DNA of 43,583 bases from Lysobacter sp. ISL-50. Its GTDB lineage: Bacteria; Pseudomonadota; Gammaproteobacteria; Xanthomonadales; Xanthomonadaceae. Positions 1 through 7,645 of this stretch are shown here, piece by piece. The position numbers were made by a program, and so were the translations under genes. The first letter of the stretch is position 1. Each line of letters starts with the position of its first letter. Where the stretch lies: contig NZ_JAGGRI010000044.1 of the NCBI RefSeq assembly GCF_018612875.1, positions 1-43,583 of the forward strand, written 5' to 3'. The notes beneath the pieces are model-generated. The model did not search any database, was not told the DNA's origin, and saw only the letters and a list, made by a program, of their open reading frames with translations.

Positions 1-273
1 GGCGAACCCGCCGCGGCCGCGCGCACCGCCGCGCCCGCGCCGCAACTGCCGCAAACGCATTACGAGGCATTGGCCGAGCGCCTGAGCCTGATCAACGGCG
101 CCGGCGGCCTCAGCGTGGCGGTGCGCGTGCGCGAAGACCGGCCGCTCGACGCCGACCTTCTCAAACGCATGATCGCGCGCGTGCTGCACGAACACGGCGC
201 CGGCACCGCGCAGCTCTACATCAACGGAACGCACGCAACCACTTTCGACGGGGGAGAACGACATGGCGATTAG
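1..273 (+). CDS. C-terminal part of an unidentified protein upstream of flgD (5' end outside window)
   Basis: An open frame runs from base 1 to a TAG stop at 271-273, giving about 90 residues of a C-terminus. It begins Ala/Pro-rich (a linker such as GEPAAAARTAAPAP), then has a small folded-looking segment with an amphipathic helix (LLKRMIARVLHEHG) and ends in a polar tail. Position directly before flgD suggests a flagellar hook-length (FliK-like) or accessory gene, but the residues do not resemble the conserved FliK C-terminal domain, so I leave it unnamed. It overlaps the flgD start by 11 bp, so it is translationally coupled to the operon. Confidence 0.6.
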   Translation, partial: GEPAAAARTAAPAPQLPQTHYEALAERLSLINGAGGLSVAVRVREDRPLDADLLKRMIARVLHEHGAGTAQLYINGTHATTFDGGERHGD

Positions 274-676
274 TCCCATCAACGGCGGCTCGGGCGCCGG
301 CACTTCGCAGCGGATCGATTCGCTGGGCCTGGACATGCAGTCACTGCTGCAGATCATCCTGACCCAGCTGACCTATCAGGACCCGCTCAAGCCGGTGGAC
401 AACTTCGAGTTCGTCTCCCAGCTCGCCCAGTTCACCTCGCTGGAACAAAGCCGCCAGCTCACCGACAAGATGGATCAGCTGCTCGGCGTGCAATCGGCGA
501 CGCAAACGCTGGGCCTGCTCGGACGCAACGTCGACGTCCAGGGCGATCAGGGCCTGATCAGCGGCGTGGTCAAGAACGTCTCGTTCAAGAACGGCCAGCC
601 CGAGTTGACCATCACCACCGCCGGCGGCGAGTTCCTCGCCAACGCCACCATTTCCCAGATCGTGCAAGTCCGCTAA
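263..676 (+). CDS. flgD: Short flagellar hook-capping protein FlgD
   Basis: The protein has 137 residues. Known role of the family: FlgD sits at the tip of the growing hook as a scaffold for FlgE and is exported by the flagellar type III apparatus. Seen here: the conserved N-terminal export/assembly region with LLQIILTQLTYQDPLKPVDN and FVSQLAQFTSLEQ (about residues 28-66), followed by a short beta-rich tail (GRNVDVQGD, residues about 87-137). Usual FlgD proteins are about 200-240 residues, with a Tudor-like plus Ig-like domain; most of that is absent. The ATG lies inside the preceding gene, with a GGGGGAG ribosome-binding site just upstream. An intact stop and immediate linkage to flgE argue that this is a natural short form and not a frameshift. 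Confidence 0.9.
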   Translation: MAISPINGGSGAGTSQRIDSLGLDMQSLLQIILTQLTYQDPLKPVDNFEFVSQLAQFTSLEQSRQLTDKMDQLLGVQSATQTLGLLGRNVDVQGDQGLISGVVKNVSFKNGQPELTITTAGGEFLANATISQIVQVR

Positions 677-687
677 AGGAGCGAGCC

Positions 688-1914
688 ATGCTGGACAGCA
701 TCTACATCGGCATGAGCGGTCTGACCGCGCATTCCAAGGGTCTGCAGACCATCAGCAACAACGTCGCCAACCTCAACACGCCCGGCTTCAAGACCACCAC
801 GCCGCGCTTCTCCGACCTGTACTACGGCCAGCGCTTCTTCGGCGAAGGCCCGGACTCCGCGCGCATCACCAGCGCCGGCAGCGGCGTGGAGTACAGCTAT
901 TCCTCGCTGAACTTCAAGCAGGGCGAGATTCGCAAGAGCGACGGCCAGCTCGACCTGGGTATCGAGGGGCCGGGCTTTCTCGCCTTGCTCGGCGAACAGG
1001 GCGTGCGCTACGCGCGCACCGGCCAGTTCGTGATCAAGGACGACGGCACGATCCGCGAGAAGAACAACGATCTGCAGCTGACCACCCTCGCCGCCGACGG
1101 CAGCCTAGTGCCGGTCAGCCTCGACAAGCAGCGGGTGAGCCCGCCCAAGGCGACGTCGAGCATCAAGTTCAACGGCAACCTGATCATGGCCGCCGCGCCC
1201 GCCGCGGGCGCGCCGAACACCGACGTGTACTCGATTCCCAACGTCGAGCTGTACGACGCGGCCGGCACCAAGATCGTGACGACGGTCAAGTTCACCCGCG
1301 ACCGCAGCGCCACCTCGACCCTGCCCAGCAACATGACCTTGTGGCAGGTGAAGCTGGAGAACAAGGAAGGCCAGTCGCTCGGCCAGGGCGAAATCCGTTT
1401 CATCTCCAGCATCATCGAGTCGGGCGCGGACCAGTTCGAGATCACCATCAAGAGCGGCGCCGGCGACAGCAAGCTCAAGCTCGACTTTTCCGGCCTGACC
1501 CAGTTCTCGAACAGCTCCGACGTGCGCGTCACCAAGGCCGACGGCTACGGCATGGGCACGATGGCCTCGCTCAACGTCAACGACAGCGGCGCGCTGGTGG
1601 TGAATTACTCCAACGGCCAGACCACCGAGCTGGGCACGGTGGCGATGGCGAATTTCTCCGATCCGCAGCGGCTGATCCAGCTCGGCGACGGTCTGTTCGA
1701 CGCCTCGCAGCTGCCGCCGCCGAACTACGTCGGCAGCAAGCAGGGCGCGGGCGAACTCGCCTCGGGCGTGACCGAAGCGTCCAACGTCGATCTGTCCACC
1801 GAGTTCGGCCGGCTGATCCTGATCCAGCGCGGCTTCCAGGCCTCCTCGCAGGTCATCAGCACCGCCAACGAAATGATCATGCAGTTGTTCCAGATGAAGA
1901 GCGGCCAAGGATGA
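688..1914 (+). CDS. flgE: Flagellar hook protein FlgE
   Basis: The protein has 408 residues. It carries the N-terminal rod/hook family signature (IGMSGLTAH, then ISNNVANLNTPGFK at about residues 23-36) and the matching C-terminal helix (NVDLSTEFGRLILIQRGFQA, then STANEMIMQL), which together form the coiled-coil core of axial flagellar proteins. The central region (about 140-330) is the variable, surface-exposed domain. The length fits FlgE; FlgF and FlgG are near 250-260. A strong ribosome-binding site (AAGGAG, 676-681) precedes the ATG by six bases. The gene ends in an ATGA overlap with the next gene. The product would be exported and polymerised into a hook-like tube capped by FlgD. Confidence 0.93.
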   Translation: MLDSIYIGMSGLTAHSKGLQTISNNVANLNTPGFKTTTPRFSDLYYGQRFFGEGPDSARITSAGSGVEYSYSSLNFKQGEIRKSDGQLDLGIEGPGFLALLGEQGVRYARTGQFVIKDDGTIREKNNDLQLTTLAADGSLVPVSLDKQRVSPPKATSSIKFNGNLIMAAAPAAGAPNTDVYSIPNVELYDAAGTKIVTTVKFTRDRSATSTLPSNMTLWQVKLENKEGQSLGQGEIRFISSIIESGADQFEITIKSGAGDSKLKLDFSGLTQFSNSSDVRVTKADGYGMGTMASLNVNDSGALVVNYSNGQTTELGTVAMANFSDPQRLIQLGDGLFDASQLPPPNYVGSKQGAGELASGVTEASNVDLSTEFGRLILIQRGFQASSQVISTANEMIMQLFQMKSGQG

Positions 1915-2729
1915 GCGCGACTCAGAGCGCGGCCGCGACCGCGCAACGCTGGCGCCCGCTGGGCGAGGCCGATCGCGACTGGGCCCGCGCCGAGGCCGAG
2001 GCCGCGCTGCAGCGTTGGCAGGACGAATGGCTGGATCAGCGCCCGCTCGGCGTGACCGCGGTCGACACCCTCGCGCCCGGGCACTCGCTCGACGACGGCG
2101 CCGGCGCGCGCTGGCAGGCCGGCGATCGACTCGCCGCGCAGACCGACGCCACCGCGTGGAAGCGTTATGCGCTGGCGGCGATGGCCCTGTCGGCGCAGGC
2201 CGACGCGCAAGTGCCCGAGGCGTTGCTCGCGCCGTTCAAGCATGAGCTGATGGAAAGCCTGCTGGCGCGGCTGAGCGGCGATTTCCTGCGCGGCGCCGAT
2301 GCGCCGAGGCTGCAGCGCGCGCTGCCCGGCAGCGGCTTCGCCCTGCCGTGCGGCGGCTTGCGCCTGCGCATCGGCAGCGCGCGCGACCCGCATTTGCTGG
2401 ATCTGTACTGCGCGGCGGAACTGGCCTGGGCGCGGCCGATGGCCGGCGCGCCGGCGGTGCCGCGCATCGACAAGCCCGCCGCGCTCAGCGCCGCGCTCGG
2501 CGACAGCGAAGTGCGGGTATCGGCGGTGCTCGGCAGTTGCGAACTCACCGCTCTGCAACTGAGCGAGCTGGCCGTCGGTGACGTGCTCACCACTTCGCAA
2601 TTGCTGCACGAACCGATTCAGGTGCGCCTGCACGCCGACGACGCGCCGCCGCGCACCGTCGCCCTCGGTCGTCCGGGGCGCTCGCAGCAGCGCCTGTCGA
2701 TCGCACTTACTTCCATTACCCAAAAGTGA
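1911..2729 (+). CDS. SpoA-domain C-ring protein (FliM/SctQ-like)
   Basis: The protein has 272 residues and starts in an ATGA overlap with flgE. The C-terminal region (about 198-268) reads as a SpoA domain (ALGDSEVRVSAVLGSCELT, then LSELAVGDVLTTSQLL), the fold of FliM/FliN and of injectisome SctQ proteins that build the cytoplasmic sorting ring. The first 190 residues are Ala/Trp-rich and show no FliM N-terminal CheY-binding motif (the EIDALL type) and no obvious CheC-like core. With fliN immediately downstream it occupies the fliM position. I infer a FliM-like or SctQ-like ring component that docks export substrates but probably does not respond to phosphorylated CheY. The family call is firm; the subfamily is not. 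Confidence 0.8.
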   Translation: MSATQSAAATAQRWRPLGEADRDWARAEAEAALQRWQDEWLDQRPLGVTAVDTLAPGHSLDDGAGARWQAGDRLAAQTDATAWKRYALAAMALSAQADAQVPEALLAPFKHELMESLLARLSGDFLRGADAPRLQRALPGSGFALPCGGLRLRIGSARDPHLLDLYCAAELAWARPMAGAPAVPRIDKPAALSAALGDSEVRVSAVLGSCELTALQLSELAVGDVLTTSQLLHEPIQVRLHADDAPPRTVALGRPGRSQQRLSIALTSITQK

Positions 2730-2734
2730 TTCCC

Positions 2735-3061
2735 ATGAACCCTTCGCTCGGCGTCAGCAAAATCGACATCATGCAAATCGACCTTCCGGAGCAGGCCGCC
2801 GGCGCGCCGGAAAAAAACCCGCAGCGCATTCCGATGGACATGCTTTCGGAAATCGCGGTCAAGGTCGAAATCCGCCTCGGCACGGCCAAGATCACGGTCA
2901 AGGAGCTGATGGCCATGCAGGCCGGCTCGCTGCTGACCCTGGACCAGCACCTGCTGCAGGACGTGGACGTGCTGCTCAACGACCGCACCGTCGCGCGCGG
3001 CGAAATCGTCGCGGTCGGCGATCACTTCGGCGTGCGGGTCAAGGAACTGGGCGCCGCCTGA
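2735..3061 (+). CDS. fliN: Flagellar motor switch protein FliN
   Basis: The protein has 108 residues with a single SpoA domain (about 30-105). It contains IPMDMLSEIAVKVEIRLG, then TVKELMAMQAGSLLTLDQ, then LLNDRTVARGEIVAVGDHFG and VRVKEL, the standard FliN order. FliN forms the lower C-ring and binds the FliH-FliI ATPase complex in flagellar and injectisome systems. I chose ATG 2735, five bases after the preceding stop; an in-frame GTG at 2726 overlapping that stop (GTGA) is the alternative and adds three residues. Neither has a strong Shine-Dalgarno, suggesting translation by coupling. Confidence 0.93.
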   Translation: MNPSLGVSKIDIMQIDLPEQAAGAPEKNPQRIPMDMLSEIAVKVEIRLGTAKITVKELMAMQAGSLLTLDQHLLQDVDVLLNDRTVARGEIVAVGDHFGVRVKELGAA

Positions 3062-3104
3062 TCGGGCCGGTTCGCCGTCCGGCGAACCGCCCGGGGATCC
3101 GAAC

Positions 3105-3467
3105 ATGCATATCGATTACTTCCGCGTCGTCCTGTCGCTGGCCCTGTGCCTGGGACTGGGCGTGGGCGCCATCTACCTGCTGCGCTCGCGCTTTCGCGGC
3201 TTGAGCGCGCGCGTCACCCGCGACCTGTCCTTGCTGGAAAGCCTGCAGATCGATCCGCGCACCGCCGTGCACGTGCTCGGCTACAAGGGCGAGCGTCTGC
3301 TGCTGACCACCCGCGACAACGCCATTCACGTCACCGCCCTGCGCAGCGTCGATGACGACGCCACCGCCGCGAGCGAGCCCGCGCCGCGGGACGATGCCGC
3401 CGATACCGACATCGATGCCACGGCCGCGAACGCCGCCGAATCCCACGCTGGAGCCCGCGCGTCATGA
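3105..3467 (+). CDS. fliO: Flagellar biosynthetic protein FliO
   Basis: The protein has 120 residues. One membrane segment near the N-terminus (about residues 7-26, VVLSLALCLGLGVGAIYLL) is followed by a small cytoplasmic domain with the FliO pattern (LSLLESLQIDPRTAVHVLGYKGERLLL) and an acidic, Ala-rich disordered tail. In the family, FliO is a chaperone that helps assemble the FliP pore complex and is not itself part of the finished export gate. Its place between fliN and fliP matches the canonical fliMNOPQR order. It overlaps fliP by four bases. Confidence 0.88.
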   Translation: MHIDYFRVVLSLALCLGLGVGAIYLLRSRFRGLSARVTRDLSLLESLQIDPRTAVHVLGYKGERLLLTTRDNAIHVTALRSVDDDATAASEPAPRDDAADTDIDATAANAAESHAGARAS

Positions 3468-4234
3468 AGTCCTTCCTGCTGCGCCATCGCCGATGGCTGC
3501 TGCTGTCGCTGCTGCTGGCGGTGTTCGCCGCGGCCTCGGCCATGGCCGCCACGCCGCCGCCGGACCCGTTCACCCAGCAAGGCGGCGTGCTCACCGCGCT
3601 CAAGGGCGGCACCAGCGAAAGCGTGCGCATCGCCACCGTGCTCACCCTGCTGAGCATCGTGCCGGCGCTGGTCATTTCGATGACCGCCTTCATCCGCATC
3701 ATCATCGTGCTGTCGATGATCCGCCACGCCTTCGGCATGCCGGAAACGCCGCCGACGCCGGTGCTGATCAGCCTGGGGCTGCTGCTGACCGTGTTCACGA
3801 TGTTGCCGACCCTGGAGAAGATCAACACCCAGGCCTATCAACCGTTCATGAGCGGTCAGATGACCTTGGACGTGGCGCTGGAGAAAGGCGCCGGCCCGGC
3901 CAAGGAGTTCATGCTGCGGCAGGTGCGCGAGGACGAGCTGAAGGTGATGTACGAGATCTCCGGCAAGCCGCTGCCCGATTCGCCCGAGCAGGTCAGCCTG
4001 CTCCAGCTGACCTCGGCCTTCATCCTCAACGAACTGCGCGTGGCCTTCCAGATCGGCTTCGTGATCCTGCTGCCGTTCCTGTTGATCGACCTGGTCGTGT
4101 CCAGCGTGTTGTTGTCGCTGGGCATGCTGATGGTTCCGCCGGCGACGATCTCGTTGCCGCTCAAGGTGCTGATGTTCGTGCTGGTGGACGGATGGAGCCT
4201 GATCCTGCAAGGCGTGATTCTCAGCTTCAAATGA
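3464..4234 (+). CDS. fliP: Flagellar export-gate protein FliP
   Basis: The protein has 256 residues, the usual FliP length. It has a cleavable signal peptide (basic start, hydrophobic core, AMA near residue 27) and four membrane segments. Diagnostic motifs are SIVPALVISMTAFIRIIIVL followed by MIRHAFGMPETPP (about 62-95), then LLQLTSAFILNELRVAFQIG (about 180-200) and the C-terminal VPPATISLPLKVLMFVLVDGW. FliP forms the pentameric core of the type III export gate with FliQ and FliR. Normally fliQ, fliR and flhB follow; here the next gene is a sigma factor, so the rest of the gate must be encoded elsewhere. Confidence 0.95.
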   Translation: MKSFLLRHRRWLLLSLLLAVFAAASAMAATPPPDPFTQQGGVLTALKGGTSESVRIATVLTLLSIVPALVISMTAFIRIIIVLSMIRHAFGMPETPPTPVLISLGLLLTVFTMLPTLEKINTQAYQPFMSGQMTLDVALEKGAGPAKEFMLRQVREDELKVMYEISGKPLPDSPEQVSLLQLTSAFILNELRVAFQIGFVILLPFLLIDLVVSSVLLSLGMLMVPPATISLPLKVLMFVLVDGWSLILQGVILSFK

Positions 4235-4989
4235 TCCCTTCCGCCGCCATCGCCGTGGACGAAACCCAGGCCGCGCCCGCTCCGGACGCGGCGCTGTGGG
4301 CGGCGATGCAGCAGGAAAACTCCAGCCAGGCGCGCGAAGCCATCTTCCTGCACTACCTGCCGTATGCGCAGGCGATCGCGGCCAACATCTACGGCGGGCG
4401 CTACAGCAAGGACGTGGAGTTCCGCGACTTCCAGCAGCTGGCCTACATCGGCCTGCTCGATGCGATGGCGCGCTTCGATCATTCGCTGGGCAATTCGTTC
4501 AAGACCTTCTGCACCGCGCGCATCACCGGCAGCGTGCTCGACGGCATCAAGCAGCTCAGCGACGCGCAGGAGCAGATCTCGCTCAAGCGCCGGCTGCAGC
4601 GCGACCGCTTGAATTCGCTCAAGGACAACAGCAGCCCGCGCAGCCGCAAGCTGACGCAGACGCTGTCCGAACTCGCCGTCGGCCTGGCCATCGGCCACAT
4701 GCTCGAAGGCACCGGCATGTTCGCCAACGGCCAGGAAGCGATCCGCCACGACGGCTACGAGGCGGTCGCCTGGTATCAGACCTGCCGCTCGCTGCGCCAG
4801 GCGGTGGGCATGCTGCCGACCGACATGGCCAAGGTCATCAGCTACCACTATTTCCATTCGCTGCCGTTCGAACAGATCGCCGGCATCCTGGGCCTGAGCA
4901 AGGGCCGCATCTCGCAGATCCATCGCGCCGGGCTGGGCCTGCTGCGCGAGAAGATCCAACCTCATCAACCTTCGCGGACCAAGAAATGA
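4231..4989 (+). CDS. fliA: Sigma-28-like RNA polymerase sigma factor (FliA family)
   Basis: The protein has 252 residues and starts in an ATGA overlap with fliP. Region 2 is clear (LHYLPYAQAIAANIYG at about 39-54, then FRDFQQLAYIGLLDAMARFD and FKTFCTARITGSVLDGIKQL), and region 4 is a C-terminal helix-turn-helix (FEQIAGILGLSKGRISQIHR, about 211-230). The lack of an ECF-type short layout and the domain order fit the FliA/sigma-28 group that transcribes late flagellar genes. fliA usually lies beside flhF/flhG or chemotaxis genes; its coupling to fliP and a TPR gene is unusual. The sequence is divergent, so it may control a dedicated regulon. No flgM anti-sigma gene is visible here. Confidence 0.85.
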   Translation: MIPSAAIAVDETQAAPAPDAALWAAMQQENSSQAREAIFLHYLPYAQAIAANIYGGRYSKDVEFRDFQQLAYIGLLDAMARFDHSLGNSFKTFCTARITGSVLDGIKQLSDAQEQISLKRRLQRDRLNSLKDNSSPRSRKLTQTLSELAVGLAIGHMLEGTGMFANGQEAIRHDGYEAVAWYQTCRSLRQAVGMLPTDMAKVISYHYFHSLPFEQIAGILGLSKGRISQIHRAGLGLLREKIQPHQPSRTKK

Positions 4990-5618
4990 GAGACGACAGC
5001 TTCCCCACTGCCTGCGACGACGCCACCATCGAGGCGATCAAGACGGCCATGCAGCACTCCGACGATGAAGCCTTGGCGATGCTCGATCAGGCCATCGCCC
5101 GGCATCCGGCCGATGCGCGCCTGGCGCTGTTGCGCGGCTCGGTCTACGCCAGCCTGGGCCAGTACCCCGGCGCGTTCGCCGATCTGAGCCAGGCGATCGT
5201 GATGGCGCCGGACTTGCACGCGGCGCGTTTCATGCTCGGCTACCTGGAGCTGTGCCACAAAGGCGCGGCGCAGGCGCTCGCGGTCTGGCAGCCGCTGACC
5301 CGGCTCGACGACAGCCAGCCGCTGGGCGATTTCGCCCGCGGCCTGACTCAGCTGGTCACCGGTCAGCCCGAGCAGGCGCGCGCGTATCTGCAGCGCGGGC
5401 TGGACGGCAATCGCGATCATCCCGAGCTGTCGCCGTTCATCGCCACGCTGATCGAGAAGTCGCACGAAATCGTCGCCGACGCGGCCGATGCGCAGGCCGG
5501 CGACTCCGCCCTCGCCGCCGGCATCGCGATCGCCGAAGCGAATCCGGCCGAAGGCGAGGAGCCCTCGCCGAGCAGTCATCTGCTGCTGGGCGACTACCTC
5601 GCCCGCCGCGATCACTGA
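4986..5618 (+). CDS. TPR-repeat protein of the secretion operon
   Basis: The protein has 210 residues and no signal peptide or membrane segment. Tetratricopeptide repeats are visible at about 25-95 (ALAMLDQAIARHPADARLAL, then SVYASLGQYPGAFADLSQAI) and a weaker set at about 110-150 (QLVTGQPEQARAYLQRGLDG). TPR proteins in type III systems often act as cytoplasmic chaperones for translocators or needle/hook parts (SycD/LcrH class); an equivalent role is inferred from position only. It starts in an ATGA overlap with the sigma gene and ends ten bases before the transglycosylase. The acidic tail after residue 165 looks disordered. Confidence 0.75.
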   Translation: MRDDSFPTACDDATIEAIKTAMQHSDDEALAMLDQAIARHPADARLALLRGSVYASLGQYPGAFADLSQAIVMAPDLHAARFMLGYLELCHKGAAQALAVWQPLTRLDDSQPLGDFARGLTQLVTGQPEQARAYLQRGLDGNRDHPELSPFIATLIEKSHEIVADAADAQAGDSALAAGIAIAEANPAEGEEPSPSSHLLLGDYLARRDH

Positions 5619-5628
5619 GCCGCTGGCG

Positions 5629-6357
5629 ATGCGCGCCGTGTCGTTGCCGAACCCATCGCCGTCCGCGCCGCGCGCGCGGCGGCGAAGCGTGCGCGCGTTG
5701 ATCATGCTGGCGGCGGTGTTGCTGGCCGCGCAGGCGATCGCGCCGGCCGCGGCCGATTGCATCGACGATGCCGCCAACTACCAGCGCGTGCATCCGCAGG
5801 TGCTGCGCGCGATCGCCTATCACGAATCGCGGATGCGGCCGCAGACCGTCAACTACAACAAGAACCGCACCACCGACATCGGCCTGATGGGCATCAACAC
5901 GGTGCACAACACCGAACTGTCGCGGCACGGCATCGACCAGGAGCGCCTGTTCGATCCGTGCGTGAACGCCTACGTCGGCGCGTGGCTGCTGCGGCGCAAA
6001 GTCGATCGTTACGGACAGACCTGGAAAGCCGTCGCCGCCTACCACTCCGAAACACCGGAAGTGGGCGAGGCGTATATGCGCCGGATTCAGGAGGTGATGC
6101 GGCGCTGGGGATTGCTGCCGGCGATGGCGGCCGGCAATAAACCGGCGACGGCGGTCGCGCCGGTTTCGATGCCGGCGGCGCCGGTGTCCGTGCCTTCGTC
6201 CGCACCGGCGGCGGCAGAAGCGACCGCTGCTTCGGCTGCATCCACAGCTTTGCCATTGTCGGCGGCGCCGGCCGCATCTTCACCAGCTAGCGCTGTCTCC
6301 GCGGCAGCGGCGGCAGATATAAGCGCTCAAGCGGCTGCGCTCGCAACGATTCGCTGA
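5629..6357 (+). CDS. IagB/IpgF-type lytic transglycosylase
   Basis: The protein has 242 residues with a signal peptide (RARRRSVRALIMLAAVLLAAQAI, processed near residue 42). The SLT domain (about 43-160) shows a catalytic glutamate in AIAYHESRM (about residue 68), the GLMGIN motif and the AYVGAWLLRRKVDRYG plus AVAAYH motifs. Two cysteines (in ADCIDDA and FDPCVNAY) are as in IagB/IpgF/VirB1-type enzymes, which open peptidoglycan for specialised secretion machines. The C-terminal 75 residues are a low-complexity Ala/Pro/Ser tail. It is the last gene of the operon, ten bases after the TPR gene. Housekeeping flagella usually use FlgJ; this type is more typical of injectisomes and type IV systems. 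I chose the start to include the full signal peptide. Confidence 0.88.
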   Translation: MRAVSLPNPSPSAPRARRRSVRALIMLAAVLLAAQAIAPAAADCIDDAANYQRVHPQVLRAIAYHESRMRPQTVNYNKNRTTDIGLMGINTVHNTELSRHGIDQERLFDPCVNAYVGAWLLRRKVDRYGQTWKAVAAYHSETPEVGEAYMRRIQEVMRRWGLLPAMAAGNKPATAVAPVSMPAAPVSVPSSAPAAAEATAASAASTALPLSAAPAASSPASAVSAAAAADISAQAAALATIR

Positions 6358-6420
6358 CGCTACGGCTGAGCTTTAGAACAGAACATGCGCCGTCGCGGAC
6401 GGCCTTCCGGTAACTCCCCC

Positions 6421-6765
6421 TCAAGCCTCTTCGACGCAAGCCCGGCACAAGGCCCAGGTCTCCGCGTCGTCGGCCATCACCGACACCACCACGCCGATGG
6501 TCTGGTGGAACTCGGCCGAGTTGGCCAGTTCGTCGCCGAATTCTTCCGCCAGCAGGCCTTCGACCAGGCGGTTGATCAGCACCCGCTCGTCGGTGACGCC
6601 CGCGGCCTTGAGCGCCTGCACGGCCTGCAGCGGCGAATTGCGCGCGGTCTCGCCGGCGGCGCCGCCGCTGGAGCGCTGCTGCTGCGACGCCGGTGCGCGT
6701 CCCTGCTTCTGCAGATGGACGCGCAGTTGCGCGATCAAGCGGTCCAGACGGGAAATCGAGGTCAT
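6421..6765 (-). CDS. Small cytoplasmic hypothetical protein
   Basis: The protein has 114 residues. It starts MTSISRLDRLIAQLRVHLQ with a basic N-terminal helix, then a Gln/Ser/Gly-rich linker (about 25-42), then a helical acidic domain (LLAEEFGDELANSAEFHQTIG, then ALCRACVEEA). No membrane segment or catalytic motif is recognisable. It is convergent with the secretion operon, ending 63 bases from the transglycosylase stop. An acidic helical fold of this size would suit a chaperone or regulator, but that is a guess. The ATG at 6765 gives the most natural N-terminus; upstream in-frame sequence looks non-coding. Confidence 0.65.
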   Translation of the reverse strand: MTSISRLDRLIAQLRVHLQKQGRAPASQQQRSSGGAAGETARNSPLQAVQALKAAGVTDERVLINRLVEGLLAEEFGDELANSAEFHQTIGVVVSVMADDAETWALCRACVEEA

Positions 6766-6895
6766 CGCGACAAGGCTGAATAAGGAAGTGTTGAGTCTGA
6801 CCGGTTTGCTGCCGCGACGCTGCGACGCATCCGGCCGGCAGGCTCGCGAACGTCGGCGAGATGCCCGCGCCGGCGGCCTGACCGTAGCGGACATT

Positions 6896-6911
6896 ATGCG
6901 CGATGGCGCAT
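6896..6911. promoter_or_regulatory. Inverted repeat ATGCGC-GATG-GCGCAT
   Basis: A perfect 6-bp inverted repeat with a 4-base centre lies in the 259-base gap between two divergent genes (6765 minus and 7025 plus). Placement suits an operator, but no clear -35/-10 pair was found beside it. The rest of the gap shows nothing recognisable. Confidence 0.3.
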
Positions 6912-7024
6912 GGCAAAACGGCCGCGTCCGCCCGCACTGGCCCTGTCGGCGCCGATTTAATGGCTCTTCCGGGCCCAGCGGCCACCCGCGCATCGTCGAC
7001 GCCGGTCCCTATCGAGCCGCTCCC

Positions 7025-7633
7025 ATGTCCCGTCCCGTCTCGACCGCACGTCGCCGCCTCCTGTTCGACGCCGTCGCCGGCGCCGCCGCGCTGGGCCTGT
7101 CGCCCCTGGCCGCCGCCGCGCCCGCCCCGGGCCGGGTCAAGAAACTGCCCGGCACCGACATCGTGCTGCCGACCGGCGATGTGCGCGATTTCGATTTCTT
7201 CGTCGGCCGCTGGACCTTCAGCAACCGGCGCCTGAAGCGGCGCTGGGTCGGCAGCGATGAATGGGACGAGTTCCCGGCCTCGCTGAGCTGCGAAAGCCGC
7301 ATGGGCGGCATGGTCAACATCGACGAGGGCGTGTTCCCGACCAAGGGCTGGCAGGGCATGACCGTGCGCGTGTTCAACCTCAAGGAGAGGCGCTGGTATC
7401 TGTACTGGATCAACAACACCACCGGCGAATTGTTTCCGCCGGTGGCCGGCGGCTTCGACGGCGATCGCGGCGAGTTCTTCGGCGACGACCTCGACGACGG
7501 CCGGCCGGTGAAGATCCGCTTCCGCTGGACCCGGGTGGACGCCGATCACGCGCGCTGGGAGCAGGCGTTTTCGCTCGACGGCAAGGACTGGGAAACCAAT
7601 TGGCGGATGGAGCACACCCGCGTGCAGGCCTAG
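7025..7633 (+). CDS. Tat-signal exported protein of unknown function (DUF1579-like)
   Basis: The protein has 202 residues. The N-terminus has a twin-arginine style signal (TARRRLLFDAVAGAAALGLS, cleavage after AAAAP near residue 36). The mature part is a single beta-rich domain starting DFDFFVGRWTFSNRRLKRR, the opening typical of small lipocalin-like or DUF1579-type domains, with many Trp/Tyr/Phe. A periplasmic ligand-binding or small-molecule modifying role is possible, but there is no catalytic motif I can name. The next gene, a MocR regulator, starts 12 bases downstream on the same strand, so the two may be cotranscribed. I chose the ATG that gives the signal peptide. Confidence 0.7.
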   Translation: MSRPVSTARRRLLFDAVAGAAALGLSPLAAAAPAPGRVKKLPGTDIVLPTGDVRDFDFFVGRWTFSNRRLKRRWVGSDEWDEFPASLSCESRMGGMVNIDEGVFPTKGWQGMTVRVFNLKERRWYLYWINNTTGELFPPVAGGFDGDRGEFFGDDLDDGRPVKIRFRWTRVDADHARWEQAFSLDGKDWETNWRMEHTRVQA

Positions 7634-7645
7634 TAGCATGGCGGC

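Noticed and set aside
1-273. Calling the first partial gene fliK
   Set aside because: Position fits but the C-terminal residues do not show the FliK hook-length domain pattern.
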